DNA from: an uncultured Eggerthellaceae bacterium
GTDB taxonomy: Bacteria; Actinomycetota; Coriobacteriia; Coriobacteriales; Eggerthellaceae
Reading direction: 5' to 3'
DNA length: 64,000 bases
NCBI GenBank assembly: GCA_934648845.1
Contig: CAKUFS010000003.1
Coordinates: 55,428 to 119,427, forward strand
Shown one piece after another: positions 1 to 8,883 of the stretch (positions are counted from its first letter, which is position 1; every line of letters starts with the position of its first letter). Both the position numbers and the translations under genes were made by a program. Below the pieces are notes generated by a model. It did no database searches. It was not told the DNA's origin and was given only the letters and a program-made list of their open reading frames with translations.

Positions 1-1
1 C

Positions 2-295
2 AAGCTGGGTACCGTCACCAAGGATGTTGCTAAGGCTATCAGCGAACTCAAGGGTGGCAAGGTTGAGTATCGTGCAGACCGTTTCGGTATTGCTCACGTA
101 ATCATTGGTAAGGTCAGCTTCACCGCTGAGCAGCTTGCTGAGAACTACGGTGCAATCTACGATGAGATCCTGCGCATGAAGCCTGCTTCTGCAAAGGGTA
201 AGTACGTTAAGTCCATCACTATTTCGTCCACGATGGGCCCCGGCATTGACGTTGACCCTGCCGTTACGCGCAACTACACTGTTGCTGCTGAATAA
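2..295 (+). CDS. rplA: 50S ribosomal protein L1, C-terminal part
   Basis: The window opens inside this gene; 97 codons remain before TAA. The translation contains the L1 C-terminal signature: a GKVSF segment, [16 protein letters not shown], and a [18 protein letters not shown] stretch that binds 23S rRNA. L1 forms the mobile L1 stalk of the large subunit and represses its own operon by binding mRNA. The usual partner rplK would lie upstream, outside the window. A strong terminator follows directly, so the next genes are a separate unit. Confidence 0.97.
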   Translation, partial: KLGTVTKDVAKAISELKGGKVEYRADRFGIAHVIIGKVSFTAEQLAENYGAIYDEILRMKPASAKGKYVKSITISSTMGPGIDVDPAVTRNYTVAAE

Positions 296-315
296 CGTTC
301 TATCACATATTTTGG

Positions 316-347
316 AAAAGACCTGCTTCGGCGGGTCTTTTCTTTTT
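316..347 (+). terminator. Rho-independent terminator of the rplA operon
   Basis: An 11-bp stem AAAAGACCTGC/GCGGGTCTTTT (one G-T wobble) closed by a TTCG tetraloop is followed by a T-rich tract. It lies 21 bases after the rplA stop codon. Confidence 0.93.
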
Positions 348-574
348 TCGGAAGTGGGGAAGGGGTGTCGGTTGTTTGTTGCTGGATTCGTTTCACAGCG
401 TCTTAGTGCCTCGGCTCGTGCGGTATCAATTGCTCGTATTCAAATAAAAACAGAGCTGGATATTAAATTTCGATAATAGCAACACTCTAGGCAAACATCA
501 GGTGTTGGAGTAAAGTACCTTTCGCACATTAAGCCTAGCCGCTAGCTGGGCATTACTTTGAAAGGAAATTCATC

Positions 575-1858
575 ATGGCTCAGTATAAGTTTGAAACGCT
601 TCAGCTCCACGTTGGCCAAGAACAGGCCGACCCCGCAACCGACTCCCGTGCCGTACCCATCTATCAAACCACCTCGTATGTATTCCATGACTCTCAGCAT
701 GCCGCCGATCGCTTTAGCTTGGCTGATTCGGGCAACATTTACGGTCGTTTGACGAACTCCACCCAGGGCGTGTTCGAAGAGCGTATTGCGGCGCTCGAAG
801 GCGGCACCGCAGCGCTTGCTGTTGCTTCTGGTGCTGCCGCCATTACGTACGCCATTCAGGCGCTCGCAAAAGCAGGTGACCATGTTGTAGCGCAAAAGAC
901 CATCTATGGCGGCACGTACAACCTGCTTGCGCACACGTTGCGCTCCTTCGGCGCGGAGACCACGTTTGTCGATGCTCACAACTTGGATGAAATCGAGGCG
1001 GCAATTCGCCCGAATACGAAGGTTGTGTGGCTGGAAACGCTTGGCAACCCGAATTCTGACATTCCCAACATCGACAAAATTGCAGCGCTGGCTCATGCCC
1101 ATAACATTCCCGTTGCGGTTGACAACACGTTCGGCACGCCGTTTCTGATCCGTCCGCTTGAACATGGTGCGGATATCGTGGTTCACTCTGCAACGAAGTT
1201 CATTGGCGGCCACGGCACCAGCTTGGGTGGCGTTATTGTTGATGGCGGCTCCTTCGATTGGGCGGCTCAGGCCGATCGTTACCCCGAAATTGCGAAGCCG
1301 AACCCCAGCTACCACGGTGTTTCGTTCGCGCAGGCTGCCGGCCCCGCTGCATTCGTGACGTACATTCGCGCCATTCTGCTGCGCGACCAGGGCGCTTGCA
1401 TTAGCCCCTTCAACGCCTTCTTGCTGCTGCAGGGCGTCGAGACGCTTTCTCTTCGTATTGAGCGCCATGTGGAAAACACGAAGAAGGTTGTGGAGTTCCT
1501 GGCGAACCACCCCAAGGTTGAGAAAGTCAACCATCCCAGCTTGCCCGAGCATCCCGATCACGAGCTGTATCAGGAGTATTTCCCGAACGGCGGCGCCAGC
1601 ATTTTCACGTTCAATATCAAGGGCGGCCGCGAAGAAGCGTGGCGTTTCATTGACAACCTGCAGATTTTCAGCTTGCTGGCAAACGTTGCTGATGTGAAGA
1701 GCCTGGTCATTCATCCGGCCACCACAACGCATGCGCAGCTCACCGATGAAGAGCTGGCGGACCAGAACATCTACCAGAACACGATTCGCTTGAGCATTGG
1801 CACCGAGCACATCGATGACATTATTGCTGACTTAGAGCGCGGTTTCGCGGCAATTTAA
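575..1858 (+). CDS. metY: O-acetylhomoserine sulfhydrylase (MetY-type, PLP-dependent)
   Basis: The 427-aa protein belongs to the Cys/Met metabolism PLP family and matches the O-acetylhomoserine aminocarboxypropyltransferase branch in length and in its start, QLHVGQEQADPATDSRAVPI. The PLP lysine is Lys208 in SATKFIGGHG, and the substrate-site segment YGRLTNST is present near residue 56. The reaction joins O-acetylhomoserine and sulfide to make homocysteine, so it fixes sulfide into methionine. The start is set by AAAGGA nine bases upstream. Imperfect hairpin elements (CAACAC/GTGTTG) lie in the 480-515 leader, but no known riboswitch was recognised. The window holds two sulfide-fixing routes, this and cysK. 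Cystathionine gamma-synthase activity cannot be excluded from sequence alone. Confidence 0.92.
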   Translation: MAQYKFETLQLHVGQEQADPATDSRAVPIYQTTSYVFHDSQHAADRFSLADSGNIYGRLTNSTQGVFEERIAALEGGTAALAVASGAAAITYAIQALAKAGDHVVAQKTIYGGTYNLLAHTLRSFGAETTFVDAHNLDEIEAAIRPNTKVVWLETLGNPNSDIPNIDKIAALAHAHNIPVAVDNTFGTPFLIRPLEHGADIVVHSATKFIGGHGTSLGGVIVDGGSFDWAAQADRYPEIAKPNPSYHGVSFAQAAGPAAFVTYIRAILLRDQGACISPFNAFLLLQGVETLSLRIERHVENTKKVVEFLANHPKVEKVNHPSLPEHPDHELYQEYFPNGGASIFTFNIKGGREEAWRFIDNLQIFSLLANVADVKSLVIHPATTTHAQLTDEELADQNIYQNTIRLSIGTEHIDDIIADLERGFAAI

Positions 1859-1942
1859 CATTCCTTTTCTGCACTTTTCCGCACGATGCGGCCATGCGGT
1901 GTATACTTTCCCTGATAAAAATTAGAGAAAGGCATGCATCGT

Positions 1943-2716
1943 ATGGCTGTTATTAAAAAGAACCCCGCGCAGATCGAGGCCATGAAGGAAGCGGGTCGTA
2001 TTTCCGCGAAGGTTTTGCGCGAAGTGGGCAGAAGAATTGAGCCGGGCATTTCCACGTTGGAGCTGGACAACATTGCCGAGACCATCATTCGTTTGGAAGG
2101 TGGCATTCCCGCGTTCAAGGGGTACGGTGGTTTCCCCGGCTCTATCTGCGCTTCTATCAACGAGGAAATTGTTCACGGTATTCCGTCTGCAACGCGTATT
2201 CTGCACGATGGCGATATCATTTCCATTGACACGGGCGCAATCGTTGACGGCTGGGTTGGCGACAACGCGTGGACGTATGCAGTTGGCAAAATCTCCGAAG
2301 AAAAGCAGCGCTTGCTGGATGTTACGGAGAAGTGCATGTGGGCGGCGCTTGACGCGGCGCGTGTGGGCAACCGTCTGGGCGATATTGGCGCGGCGTGTCA
2401 AGAGATTGCAGAAGCGGCAGGTTATGGCGTGGTGCGCGAATATGTGGGCCACGGCATTGGCCACGACATGCACGAAGATCCCAACGTTCCGAACTGGGGA
2501 CGCAAGCACACGGGATTGAAGCTGGAGGCCGGTATGGTGCTGGCAATTGAGCCCATGATCAACATGGGTACCGAAAAAACGCGCCAGATGCCCGATGGTT
2601 GGCTGGTGTGCACGCGCGATGGCAAACCGTCCGCGCATTTCGAGAAGACCGTTGCCATTACGGAAGACGGGCCTCTGATCCTAACCACCGAGCCCATGCA
2701 TCGCCGCCCGATGTAG
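1943..2716 (+). CDS. map: Methionine aminopeptidase, type I
   Basis: This 257-aa cytosolic dimetal peptidase removes the initiator methionine from nascent proteins. All five metal ligands of the family are visible: Asp96, Asp107, His170 (GHGIGH), Glu203 (AIEPM) and Glu234 (AHFEKT). His79 (EEIVHGIP) is also kept. The chosen ATG gives the usual MAVIKKNP start with AGAAAGG ten bases upstream. An in-frame ATG at 1934 is too close to that Shine-Dalgarno site. A TATACT hexamer at 1902-1907 may be its -10 box. Confidence 0.95.
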   Translation: MAVIKKNPAQIEAMKEAGRISAKVLREVGRRIEPGISTLELDNIAETIIRLEGGIPAFKGYGGFPGSICASINEEIVHGIPSATRILHDGDIISIDTGAIVDGWVGDNAWTYAVGKISEEKQRLLDVTEKCMWAALDAARVGNRLGDIGAACQEIAEAAGYGVVREYVGHGIGHDMHEDPNVPNWGRKHTGLKLEAGMVLAIEPMINMGTEKTRQMPDGWLVCTRDGKPSAHFEKTVAITEDGPLILTTEPMHRRPM

Positions 2717-2747
2717 GTGTGCCTGATGTAGGCGCGCGAAGGGTCCG

Positions 2748-3041
2748 TTGTTGACAAATTACCCCACCTTTTGTCAACAATTGCGAAGTCGGGGATGGGG
2801 TTTGTGTTGTTGCTTTCGATCCGATTCTGGTGCTGGGAAGAAAATATTGGCATAAACTCTCAATTATTTTCGATTTTTAGTCAAGTGGCGTGCCCAGGCT
2901 GGGCGCGCCACTTGCATTTCCCCAGGTCGTAATTCCTGGGGAAGGGGAAGAGGTTGATTTTGGTTCCCTTGCCGCCACGCTACCAAAAAATGTTTGAATC
3001 CTTCTTCATTTGTTGACAAAAGGTGGGGTAATTTGTCAACA
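2748..3041. repeat. Two inverted copies of a 33-bp palindromic repeat enclosing 229 bp
   Basis: Copies at 2748-2780 and 3010-3041 are reverse complements of each other. Each copy ends in TTGTTGACAAA/TTTGTCAACA arms, so each is itself an inverted repeat around a GGTGGGG core. The enclosed 229 bp holds two GC-rich hairpins, CAAGTGGCG/CGCCACTTG (2882-2914) and CCCCAGG/CCTGGGG (about 2920-2941), and no gene. A third copy lies at 6582. The arrangement resembles a small non-autonomous element or a REP doublet. It fills most of the 477-base gap between map and the next gene. Confidence 0.8.
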
Positions 3042-3193
3042 TTTAGCAACAACGGATGCACCTTGTGGCGCAAAATCGTCGCGTAGATGGGACACGTGTC
3101 CCAATCTTGCTTTTGGGCGCGAAATACGCTCCTGACCTCTGTATACTGTAAGCAGTGGTACTGGCATCGCTTACAGAAAGAGGTGGACAGACA

Positions 3194-5851
3194 ATGAAAA
3201 CAAGAGCTTCTTCCTATCGAAAGACCGCGAACGTCTTCCTTTCGGTCGTGCTGGTGCTGGGGCTTGCGCCCGTGCCAGCTTTCGCAACGGGTGACGTTGC
3301 CGATGAAGCGGCAACCGCGCCGACCCCCCCCATTGCCTCTGAGCCGCTAACGGCGTCTGCGACATCCGATGTTGCCGCCGGCTCTTCCGCGAACCTTGCG
3401 GCGCCTTCTGCATCCGACCTGGTCAATGCACCGGCGACTCCTTCCGCGCCTGCCTCTTCCGCACTCGCAGTGCCGGCAGCGGAACCGGCAGCCGCTGCTC
3501 CCGCCGATGCGACTCTAACTCCGGGCTGGACGCAGTCGGGCACGTGCGAGTGGATGATTGACTCCGCCGGCAAGCTCACCATCCGCCCGTTGGGCAACGG
3601 CACATCGGGCAGCTTGGGCGCGTTGTCGGGGTATGCTCCCTGGTACGATCAACGTGCATCCATCACGTCGGTGGTGGTGGAACCGGGCGTGAGCACGAAC
3701 TGGTGCCAGCACATGTTCCGGGAATGCGAGAACCTGGTTACCGCCGACCTTTCAGGGCTGAATACCCAGAGCGCAGAGGGCATGAGTTACATGTTCTTCG
3801 GCTGCAAATCGCTTAAATCGGTGAATCTGAGTGGTGTAGACACCTCGAACGTGAAGGCGATGGCGCTGATGTTTGGCGTGTGCCCATCACTTGAATCGCT
3901 CGACCTTTCAGGTTTTGATACTTCCCAAGTGACCTCTATGCTTGGCATGTTCAACGGTGCCTCGGCGCTAACTTCGCTGGATTTGTCGTCGTTTGACACT
4001 TCGAAAGTTGCCACTATGCGCATCATGTTCTCGGAATGCGCGGCTCTGACCTCGGTGAATGTATCGTCTTTCAATACCGCAAACGTTACCGATATGCACG
4101 GTATGTTCTCGGTTTGCGACTCGCTTGAGACCCTTGATGTGTCGAACTTTGTCCTTTCCGCTTCGACGAACGCGTCATATTTCTTCTCGAACAGTCCGAA
4201 ACTCTCTCGACTGACCTTGGCAGCTGGTCAGAATTTCACGAAATCAAATCTGCGGGAAGCCTCGTGGATGGATACTGCAGGGAACCTGTATGACTGGTCA
4301 TATGTCATGCTGGGCGCTAACCGCGACCGCACCTCGGGCGTTGAGACCTATGTCATTCCGCAGCCAACGGAGGGCTGGACGCGTGTGGGTACGTGCGAGT
4401 GGATGATCGACTCTGCCGGCAAGCTTACGGTGCGGCCGCTGGGTAACGGCGCATCGGGCAAGATGGATTATGATCTTGGCGGCACCTTGGGTGGTGCGCC
4501 ATGGAGTTCTCGGAGCGAATCGATCACATCTGCTGTTTTTAAGCCAGGCGTGTCCACGAACTGGACGGCTTATATGTTCTCGGGTTGCGAAAACCTGGCA
4601 ACTGTTGATTTTTCGGAGCTGGACACTTCGCGAGTGACCGACATGAAATCGATGTTTGCGAGCTGCGGCTCGCTTACCTCGCTTGACGTAACGCCTTTGA
4701 ACACTTCGAAGGTAACCGACATGTCCCGCATGTTTGCTAACTGCACGAACTTGGTCTCGATTGACTTTTCGGGATTCAATACTGCGCAGGTGAAGCGCAT
4801 GGAATCTATGTTCGTGCTGTGCGAGAAGCTTGATGCGCTTGATTTTTCGTCCTTCGATACGTCTAACGTAACAACTATGTATAACATGTTCTTGGGTTGC
4901 AACGCTCTTGCTTCGCTGAATGTAGCCAGCTTCAATACGGCAAACGTGATTACCATGGGGTATATGTTTAGCGGCTGCAAAGCGCTGACCTCGCTTGATG
5001 TTTCGTCGTTCAACACGGCGAAGGTGGTTGGAATGAATTCCATGTTCTCTGGTTGCACTGCGCTCAAGACGCTCAATTTGGGACGTCTAAATACGCCAAG
5101 CGTGAAAAACATGAGTGATATGTTTAACAGCTGCGAGGCGCTGACTTCGCTGGATGTTTCTTCGTTCGATACCTCGAACGTGACGAACATGAACGGCATG
5201 TTCGGGGGATGCTACGCGCTTACTGAGCTTGATTTGAGTTCGTTTAATACATCGAGCGTGGAAAATATGGGCTACATGTTTCAGGTCTGCAAGACGCTGA
5301 CTTCGGTTGACGTATCATCTTTTGACACCGCGAATGTGACCAAAATGGATTCCATGTTCTCGGGCTGCGTTGCGCTTGAAGTGCTTGATTTGGGATCGTT
5401 CAATATGTCAAACGTAAGGGATGCAAAGTATATGTTCCAGGGCTGCAACAATCTTCGCACGATTTACGCTTCGGATGCATTCGCTATCTCGCGGTATGCG
5501 GCGTGTGACTCCATGTTCAGCTACTGCTATGCTTTGGTAGGCGGAATGGGAACCGTGTATGATTCGATGCATGTGGGCTGGGAATATGCTCGCATTGATG
5601 GCGGCACGGTAGCCCCTGGATATCTGGCCATGAAGCGTGGTGACGTGAGCGGCAACGGGCGGCTGAACGTGGTGGACGCGCAGCTGGCGTATGATATTTC
5701 ACTGGGCAAGTGCACGGCGCTTCCGGATTACGCTGCCATGTGGTCCCGCGCCGATGTGACCGGCGCGCCTAGCGGCGGCGCCGATGGCAATGTGACGGCC
5801 AACGATGCGTTCGCTATTCAGTATGCGGCACTGCGCGGATGGGGTGCGTAG
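3194..5851 (+). CDS. BspA-like repeat surface protein with C-terminal dockerin
   Basis: The 885-aa protein has a signal peptide (Lys/Arg N-terminus, VFLSVVLVLGLAPVPAFA, cleavage after AFA) and then an Ala/Ser/Pro-rich linker to about residue 105. Two homologous blocks follow, each opened by a GWTxxGTCEWMIDSAGKLT module, and consist of roughly 25-residue DUF285/BspA repeats (pattern SxFNTxxVTxMxxMFxxCxxL). The last 70 residues hold two EF-hand-like loops, GDVSGNGRLNVVDAQLA and ADVTG...DGNVTANDAFA, spaced as in a type I dockerin. No LPXTG motif is visible. BspA repeats are linked to adhesion, and dockerins bind cohesins, so it is probably a secreted adhesin attached through a cohesin partner. 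The ATG follows GAAAGAGG by ten bases. Confidence 0.88.
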   Translation: MKTRASSYRKTANVFLSVVLVLGLAPVPAFATGDVADEAATAPTPPIASEPLTASATSDVAAGSSANLAAPSASDLVNAPATPSAPASSALAVPAAEPAAAAPADATLTPGWTQSGTCEWMIDSAGKLTIRPLGNGTSGSLGALSGYAPWYDQRASITSVVVEPGVSTNWCQHMFRECENLVTADLSGLNTQSAEGMSYMFFGCKSLKSVNLSGVDTSNVKAMALMFGVCPSLESLDLSGFDTSQVTSMLGMFNGASALTSLDLSSFDTSKVATMRIMFSECAALTSVNVSSFNTANVTDMHGMFSVCDSLETLDVSNFVLSASTNASYFFSNSPKLSRLTLAAGQNFTKSNLREASWMDTAGNLYDWSYVMLGANRDRTSGVETYVIPQPTEGWTRVGTCEWMIDSAGKLTVRPLGNGASGKMDYDLGGTLGGAPWSSRSESITSAVFKPGVSTNWTAYMFSGCENLATVDFSELDTSRVTDMKSMFASCGSLTSLDVTPLNTSKVTDMSRMFANCTNLVSIDFSGFNTAQVKRMESMFVLCEKLDALDFSSFDTSNVTTMYNMFLGCNALASLNVASFNTANVITMGYMFSGCKALTSLDVSSFNTAKVVGMNSMFSGCTALKTLNLGRLNTPSVKNMSDMFNSCEALTSLDVSSFDTSNVTNMNGMFGGCYALTELDLSSFNTSSVENMGYMFQVCKTLTSVDVSSFDTANVTKMDSMFSGCVALEVLDLGSFNMSNVRDAKYMFQGCNNLRTIYASDAFAISRYAACDSMFSYCYALVGGMGTVYDSMHVGWEYARIDGGTVAPGYLAMKRGDVSGNGRLNVVDAQLAYDISLGKCTALPDYAAMWSRADVTGAPSGGADGNVTANDAFAIQYAALRGWGA

Positions 5852-6086
5852 CGGTTTGTTGCCTGCGTGCGCCTGATGTTGCGTTGATGCGTGCTGCGTG
5901 CACGCGATTCGCGTTTGGCTGAAGTGCGGCAGATGTGACTGGGTGCGGAGTTCGCGACGTTCCCGGCGTTCGCGCGATGTCTGCATGCTCGAGCAGTATT
6001 AGGCGGTTTTTGCAATGATCTTTCCGGCCGGCAAGGGAAGCCACCGTCTGTTGCTAATACCACAACCCTTGCTGGCACTTCCGATG

Positions 6087-6118
6087 CCTTCCCCTCACGC
6101 CCGAGGGGAAGGTTTTTT
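6087..6118 (+). terminator. Rho-independent terminator after the BspA/dockerin gene
   Basis: A perfect 10-bp stem CCTTCCCCTC/GAGGGGAAGG with a 6-base loop is followed by TTTTTT. It lies 235 bases past the surface-protein stop. Bases 5852-6086 hold no gene that I can support. Confidence 0.85.
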
Positions 6119-6187
6119 ACGGGACTTCTTCCCTCGCGACAACTTCCCGCGTTTTCGTCGAGCTGCTGCATTATGTTTGGGGTCGAT

Positions 6188-6307
6188 GATAAAAACGACC
6201 CACTTTTCGGTGGATTTTCTTCTATGCTGCTATCGGAAATCAGCGTTTCCCCAGGTCGCAAAAAAGTGAGTCTTGGCTAACCCACAGAAAAGTGGGGTGT
6301 TTTTATC
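6188..6307. repeat. 120-bp element with 20-25 bp terminal inverted repeats
   Basis: GATAAAAACGACCCACTTTTC at the left end is matched by the reverse complement at the right end (GAAAAGTGGGGTGTTTTTATC), with two mismatches. The interior is non-coding. It directly abuts the larger inverted-repeat element that starts at 6308. I found no second copy in this window, so its mobility is inferred only from structure. Confidence 0.6.
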
Positions 6308-6544
6308 ACGTTGTTGAAAATGCAGGCGGTAATTCGAAGTTGTGATAGGTTGGAAGTAGGTCGCTCTCTTGCTTTCGTAAGAAATCTTAATGTACCTTAA
6401 ATAAAGATAATTTTGAACTGGTACTTTACTGATGTTCGTTTCGCAAGGATGCCGCGCTTAACAGAAAATATTCCGAATCGCACTCTCGACCCACTTCCAA
6501 CCTGCATTAACTTCGAATTCGGAGACGTTTTTTCGACAACATGA
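6308..6544. mobile_element. MITE-like inverted-repeat element, copy 1
   Basis: The core terminal repeats are at 6331-6363 (AATTCGAAGTTGTGATAGG...) and 6487-6519. They are near-perfect inverted repeats of about 33 bp, extended outward by a TTGTTGAAAA/TTTTCGACAACA segment. The interior contains ATTTTGAACTGG, shared with copy 3 at 32.8 kb. It has no coding capacity. Copies 2 and 3 flank the gene at 31.6 kb. Confidence 0.8.
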
Positions 6545-6581
6545 ATCCCATAAAGCAACAAAGACATCGGGGAAATCGAAA

Positions 6582-6614
6582 TTGTTGACAAAAGGTGGGG
6601 TAATTTGACAACAA
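6582..6614. repeat. Third copy of the 33-bp palindromic repeat
   Basis: The sequence matches 3010-3041 in the same orientation, except that the right arm reads TTTGACAACAA instead of TTTGTCAACAA. It sits just beyond the murJ stop codon. Confidence 0.8.
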
Positions 6615-6621
6615 TTCTGCG

Positions 6622-8580
6622 CTAGCGCTTGAAGCGGCGGGTGATGGTGCGCATTTCGGGAATACGGAACGCAAGGCAAAGCCCGAACGTGACCACGAGT
6701 CCCACCATGCCGCAGAGACAGAGCTGAATAAGGCCGGCAAGCATGCCCGACCCCATGTCAGAAAGCGCGGACGACAAAACGCCCAGCAGCAAATACGCAG
6801 CTCCAGCACCCAAAGCGCTGGCAATGCACGCGCGCACCGCAAGGGAAAGCATGTGCCCGTACTTAATGCCGCTGCCCACGTATTTGCGCAGCACGAGCAT
6901 GCCGATAATGCACAGCAGGCCGTAATAGGCAAGATCGGCAAGGGGTACGCCGTAAAGCCCCAGCACGTCGGTATCGCACAGCACGGCATACAGCGCAACT
7001 TGCACCACAACCAGCCCGCAGCTGATGGCGGCAAACACGCTGAACTTGCGGATGCTGGCATACACGTTGTAGATGAACATGCTCACCGAGTAGAACGGCA
7101 GCGAAATGGCCCACATGGCAAGAATGCTGGCCACAAAGCGCACGTCGTCCATGCTGAACGCGCCGGCACGGAACAGCTGCATGAGCGGGGTAGAAAGCGC
7201 GCCCAGAAGAAACGCCATGGGGATCATGAGCAGCAGTGTACCTGAAATGCCTGATGAAACGTGGTGTTTCAGAGAGGCGATATCGTCTTTCGCGGAGGCA
7301 TCGCTCATTTCCGTAAACAACGCGCGCGACAGCGAAACGGCCAACACGCCATGGGGCAGCTGATACCATGTCCACGCGTAAATCAACGTGGAAGGGCCGT
7401 TATCGCCGGCTTGCAGCGAAAACGCGTTGCGGCAGGAAAACGAAATCATGGTGCCCATAATATACAGGAACGTGGGAAGCGCAATTTTAACAGCCTCGAG
7501 CAGCGCGGGATCGTGCAGGCCAATGAACCAGCGATACCGGAAACCGCCGCGCACCAAAGCGGGAATCTGAATGGCGAACTGCACCACCACGCCCAGCGAT
7601 GTGCCTATAGCGAGCACGTTTAACGCCAGGTCAACATTGATGTTCGAAAGCGGAATATACGCGAAAAACGACGCAATCACAATAATGTTGTTCAGCGCGG
7701 GCGCAAGCGACGGCAGGAAATAAACGCGATTCGCATTGAGCATGCCGGTAACCACGCCGCCAATGCCATAGAACAGAATCTGTATGGCAAAAATGCGGAA
7801 GAAACGCACCGCCTGGTCAATGACTTCTTGCGAGCTGCCCTCGGCAAACGTCTGCGTCCAGATAACTTGGGGCGCAAAAATCGCGGCTGCCAACGTGAGC
7901 AGGCTCAAAATGATAAGGAATAGGTTCAAAACATTGCAGGCGAAGTCGTTGGCGCCTTTTTCGCCTTTTTGCTCTTTCTGTAAAAGGAAGATGGGGATGA
8001 ACGCCGCACCTAAAATACCGCCCACCACAAGTTCGTAAATGGTGTTCGGCATGTTGTTTGCAACCTGATATGAGCTGGTCAGAAAGCTGTTTCCCAAAAC
8101 GAACGCCATCGCCCACGTGCGCACCAAGCCCGTTGCGCGCGAACCAAGCGTGGCAATGGACATAAGTGCCGTGGAGCGCGCAACCGAGGTGCTTGCCGCT
8201 GGTTCTTTCGCGTTGTCGGCAGCAGCGCTGGAAGCACCGGCACCGTTCGAAGCATTCGACTTGACGCTTGTGGCTTCCAGGGGCTCAGCGTCGATAGGGC
8301 CCTGGTCCAGCGGTTCTGACTCCGGCGCCTCTGGCTCCAGCGTTTCTGGTCCCGCGAATTTCGCATCCAGGGATTCCGCGATCGGGGTCGAAAGGTCGCG
8401 GGGCTCTTCGTCTAGGGGAGTGAAGTCGAAGGCATCTTTGGGAGTCTCTTTACGCGCATGACGTGCGTGTTTTGCCGCGCCTATTTGCGAAGGGGCATGA
8501 ACTGCATGTTTGGGAGCATAGGCAGTGCGCGCATGTGCGCCCTTGGTTTCGCCCATCTCGCTTAGCACGTGTTTACCCAA
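6622..8580 (-). CDS. murJ: MurJ-type lipid II flippase with a long disordered N-terminus
   Basis: The C-terminal 500 residues are a MATE-like MurJ core with about 14 hydrophobic helices. Family segments include LGSRATGLVRTW, NNMPNTIYELVVGGILGAAFIP and the WYQLPHGVLAVSL stretch. MurJ moves lipid II across the membrane for peptidoglycan synthesis. A hydrophilic Ala/Glu/Pro-rich tail of about 150 residues precedes it, a common feature of actinobacterial MurJ proteins. The start is uncertain. The frame is open to an ATG at 8820 with no ribosome site; I chose TTG at 8580, seven bases after GGGA; ATG at 8556 is also possible. It is divergent from the D-Asp ligase cluster, which fits a shared envelope role. 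Confidence 0.88.
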   Translation of the reverse strand: MGKHVLSEMGETKGAHARTAYAPKHAVHAPSQIGAAKHARHARKETPKDAFDFTPLDEEPRDLSTPIAESLDAKFAGPETLEPEAPESEPLDQGPIDAEPLEATSVKSNASNGAGASSAAADNAKEPAASTSVARSTALMSIATLGSRATGLVRTWAMAFVLGNSFLTSSYQVANNMPNTIYELVVGGILGAAFIPIFLLQKEQKGEKGANDFACNVLNLFLIILSLLTLAAAIFAPQVIWTQTFAEGSSQEVIDQAVRFFRIFAIQILFYGIGGVVTGMLNANRVYFLPSLAPALNNIIVIASFFAYIPLSNINVDLALNVLAIGTSLGVVVQFAIQIPALVRGGFRYRWFIGLHDPALLEAVKIALPTFLYIMGTMISFSCRNAFSLQAGDNGPSTLIYAWTWYQLPHGVLAVSLSRALFTEMSDASAKDDIASLKHHVSSGISGTLLLMIPMAFLLGALSTPLMQLFRAGAFSMDDVRFVASILAMWAISLPFYSVSMFIYNVYASIRKFSVFAAISCGLVVVQVALYAVLCDTDVLGLYGVPLADLAYYGLLCIIGMLVLRKYVGSGIKYGHMLSLAVRACIASALGAGAAYLLLGVLSSALSDMGSGMLAGLIQLCLCGMVGLVVTFGLCLAFRIPEMRTITRRFKR

Positions 8581-8883
8581 AGCTTTTGTCCCTTTCGCAT
8601 GAACATCGTAAAACTTAAAACTCGAAACCCGATGCGCCTTGGTGTTCTTGTTGCACCGGGTCAATCGCCTGCAACGTTGCCGCTTGTAGCATCCGGTGCC
8701 ACTTGCAGCGTTGCTGGCGCTTGCCGCGCCGGACCCTTCGCCACCATCTGCGGCAAAAGCCGTAGTATGAAACTTTTCAGGGCATGCGTCTGCGCAAAAA
8801 GCTGCATCAAGGCAACTCATCTATAATGAACCAGTTACAGAAAAGATGAAGGGATTTCATCGAAAGAGCGGAAAAGAGTAGAA

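Noticed and set aside
542..1810. 422-codon open frame on the minus strand opposite metY
   Set aside because: It is the complement of a clear PLP enzyme gene, has no ribosome site and an Arg/Asn-rich composition typical of antisense frames.
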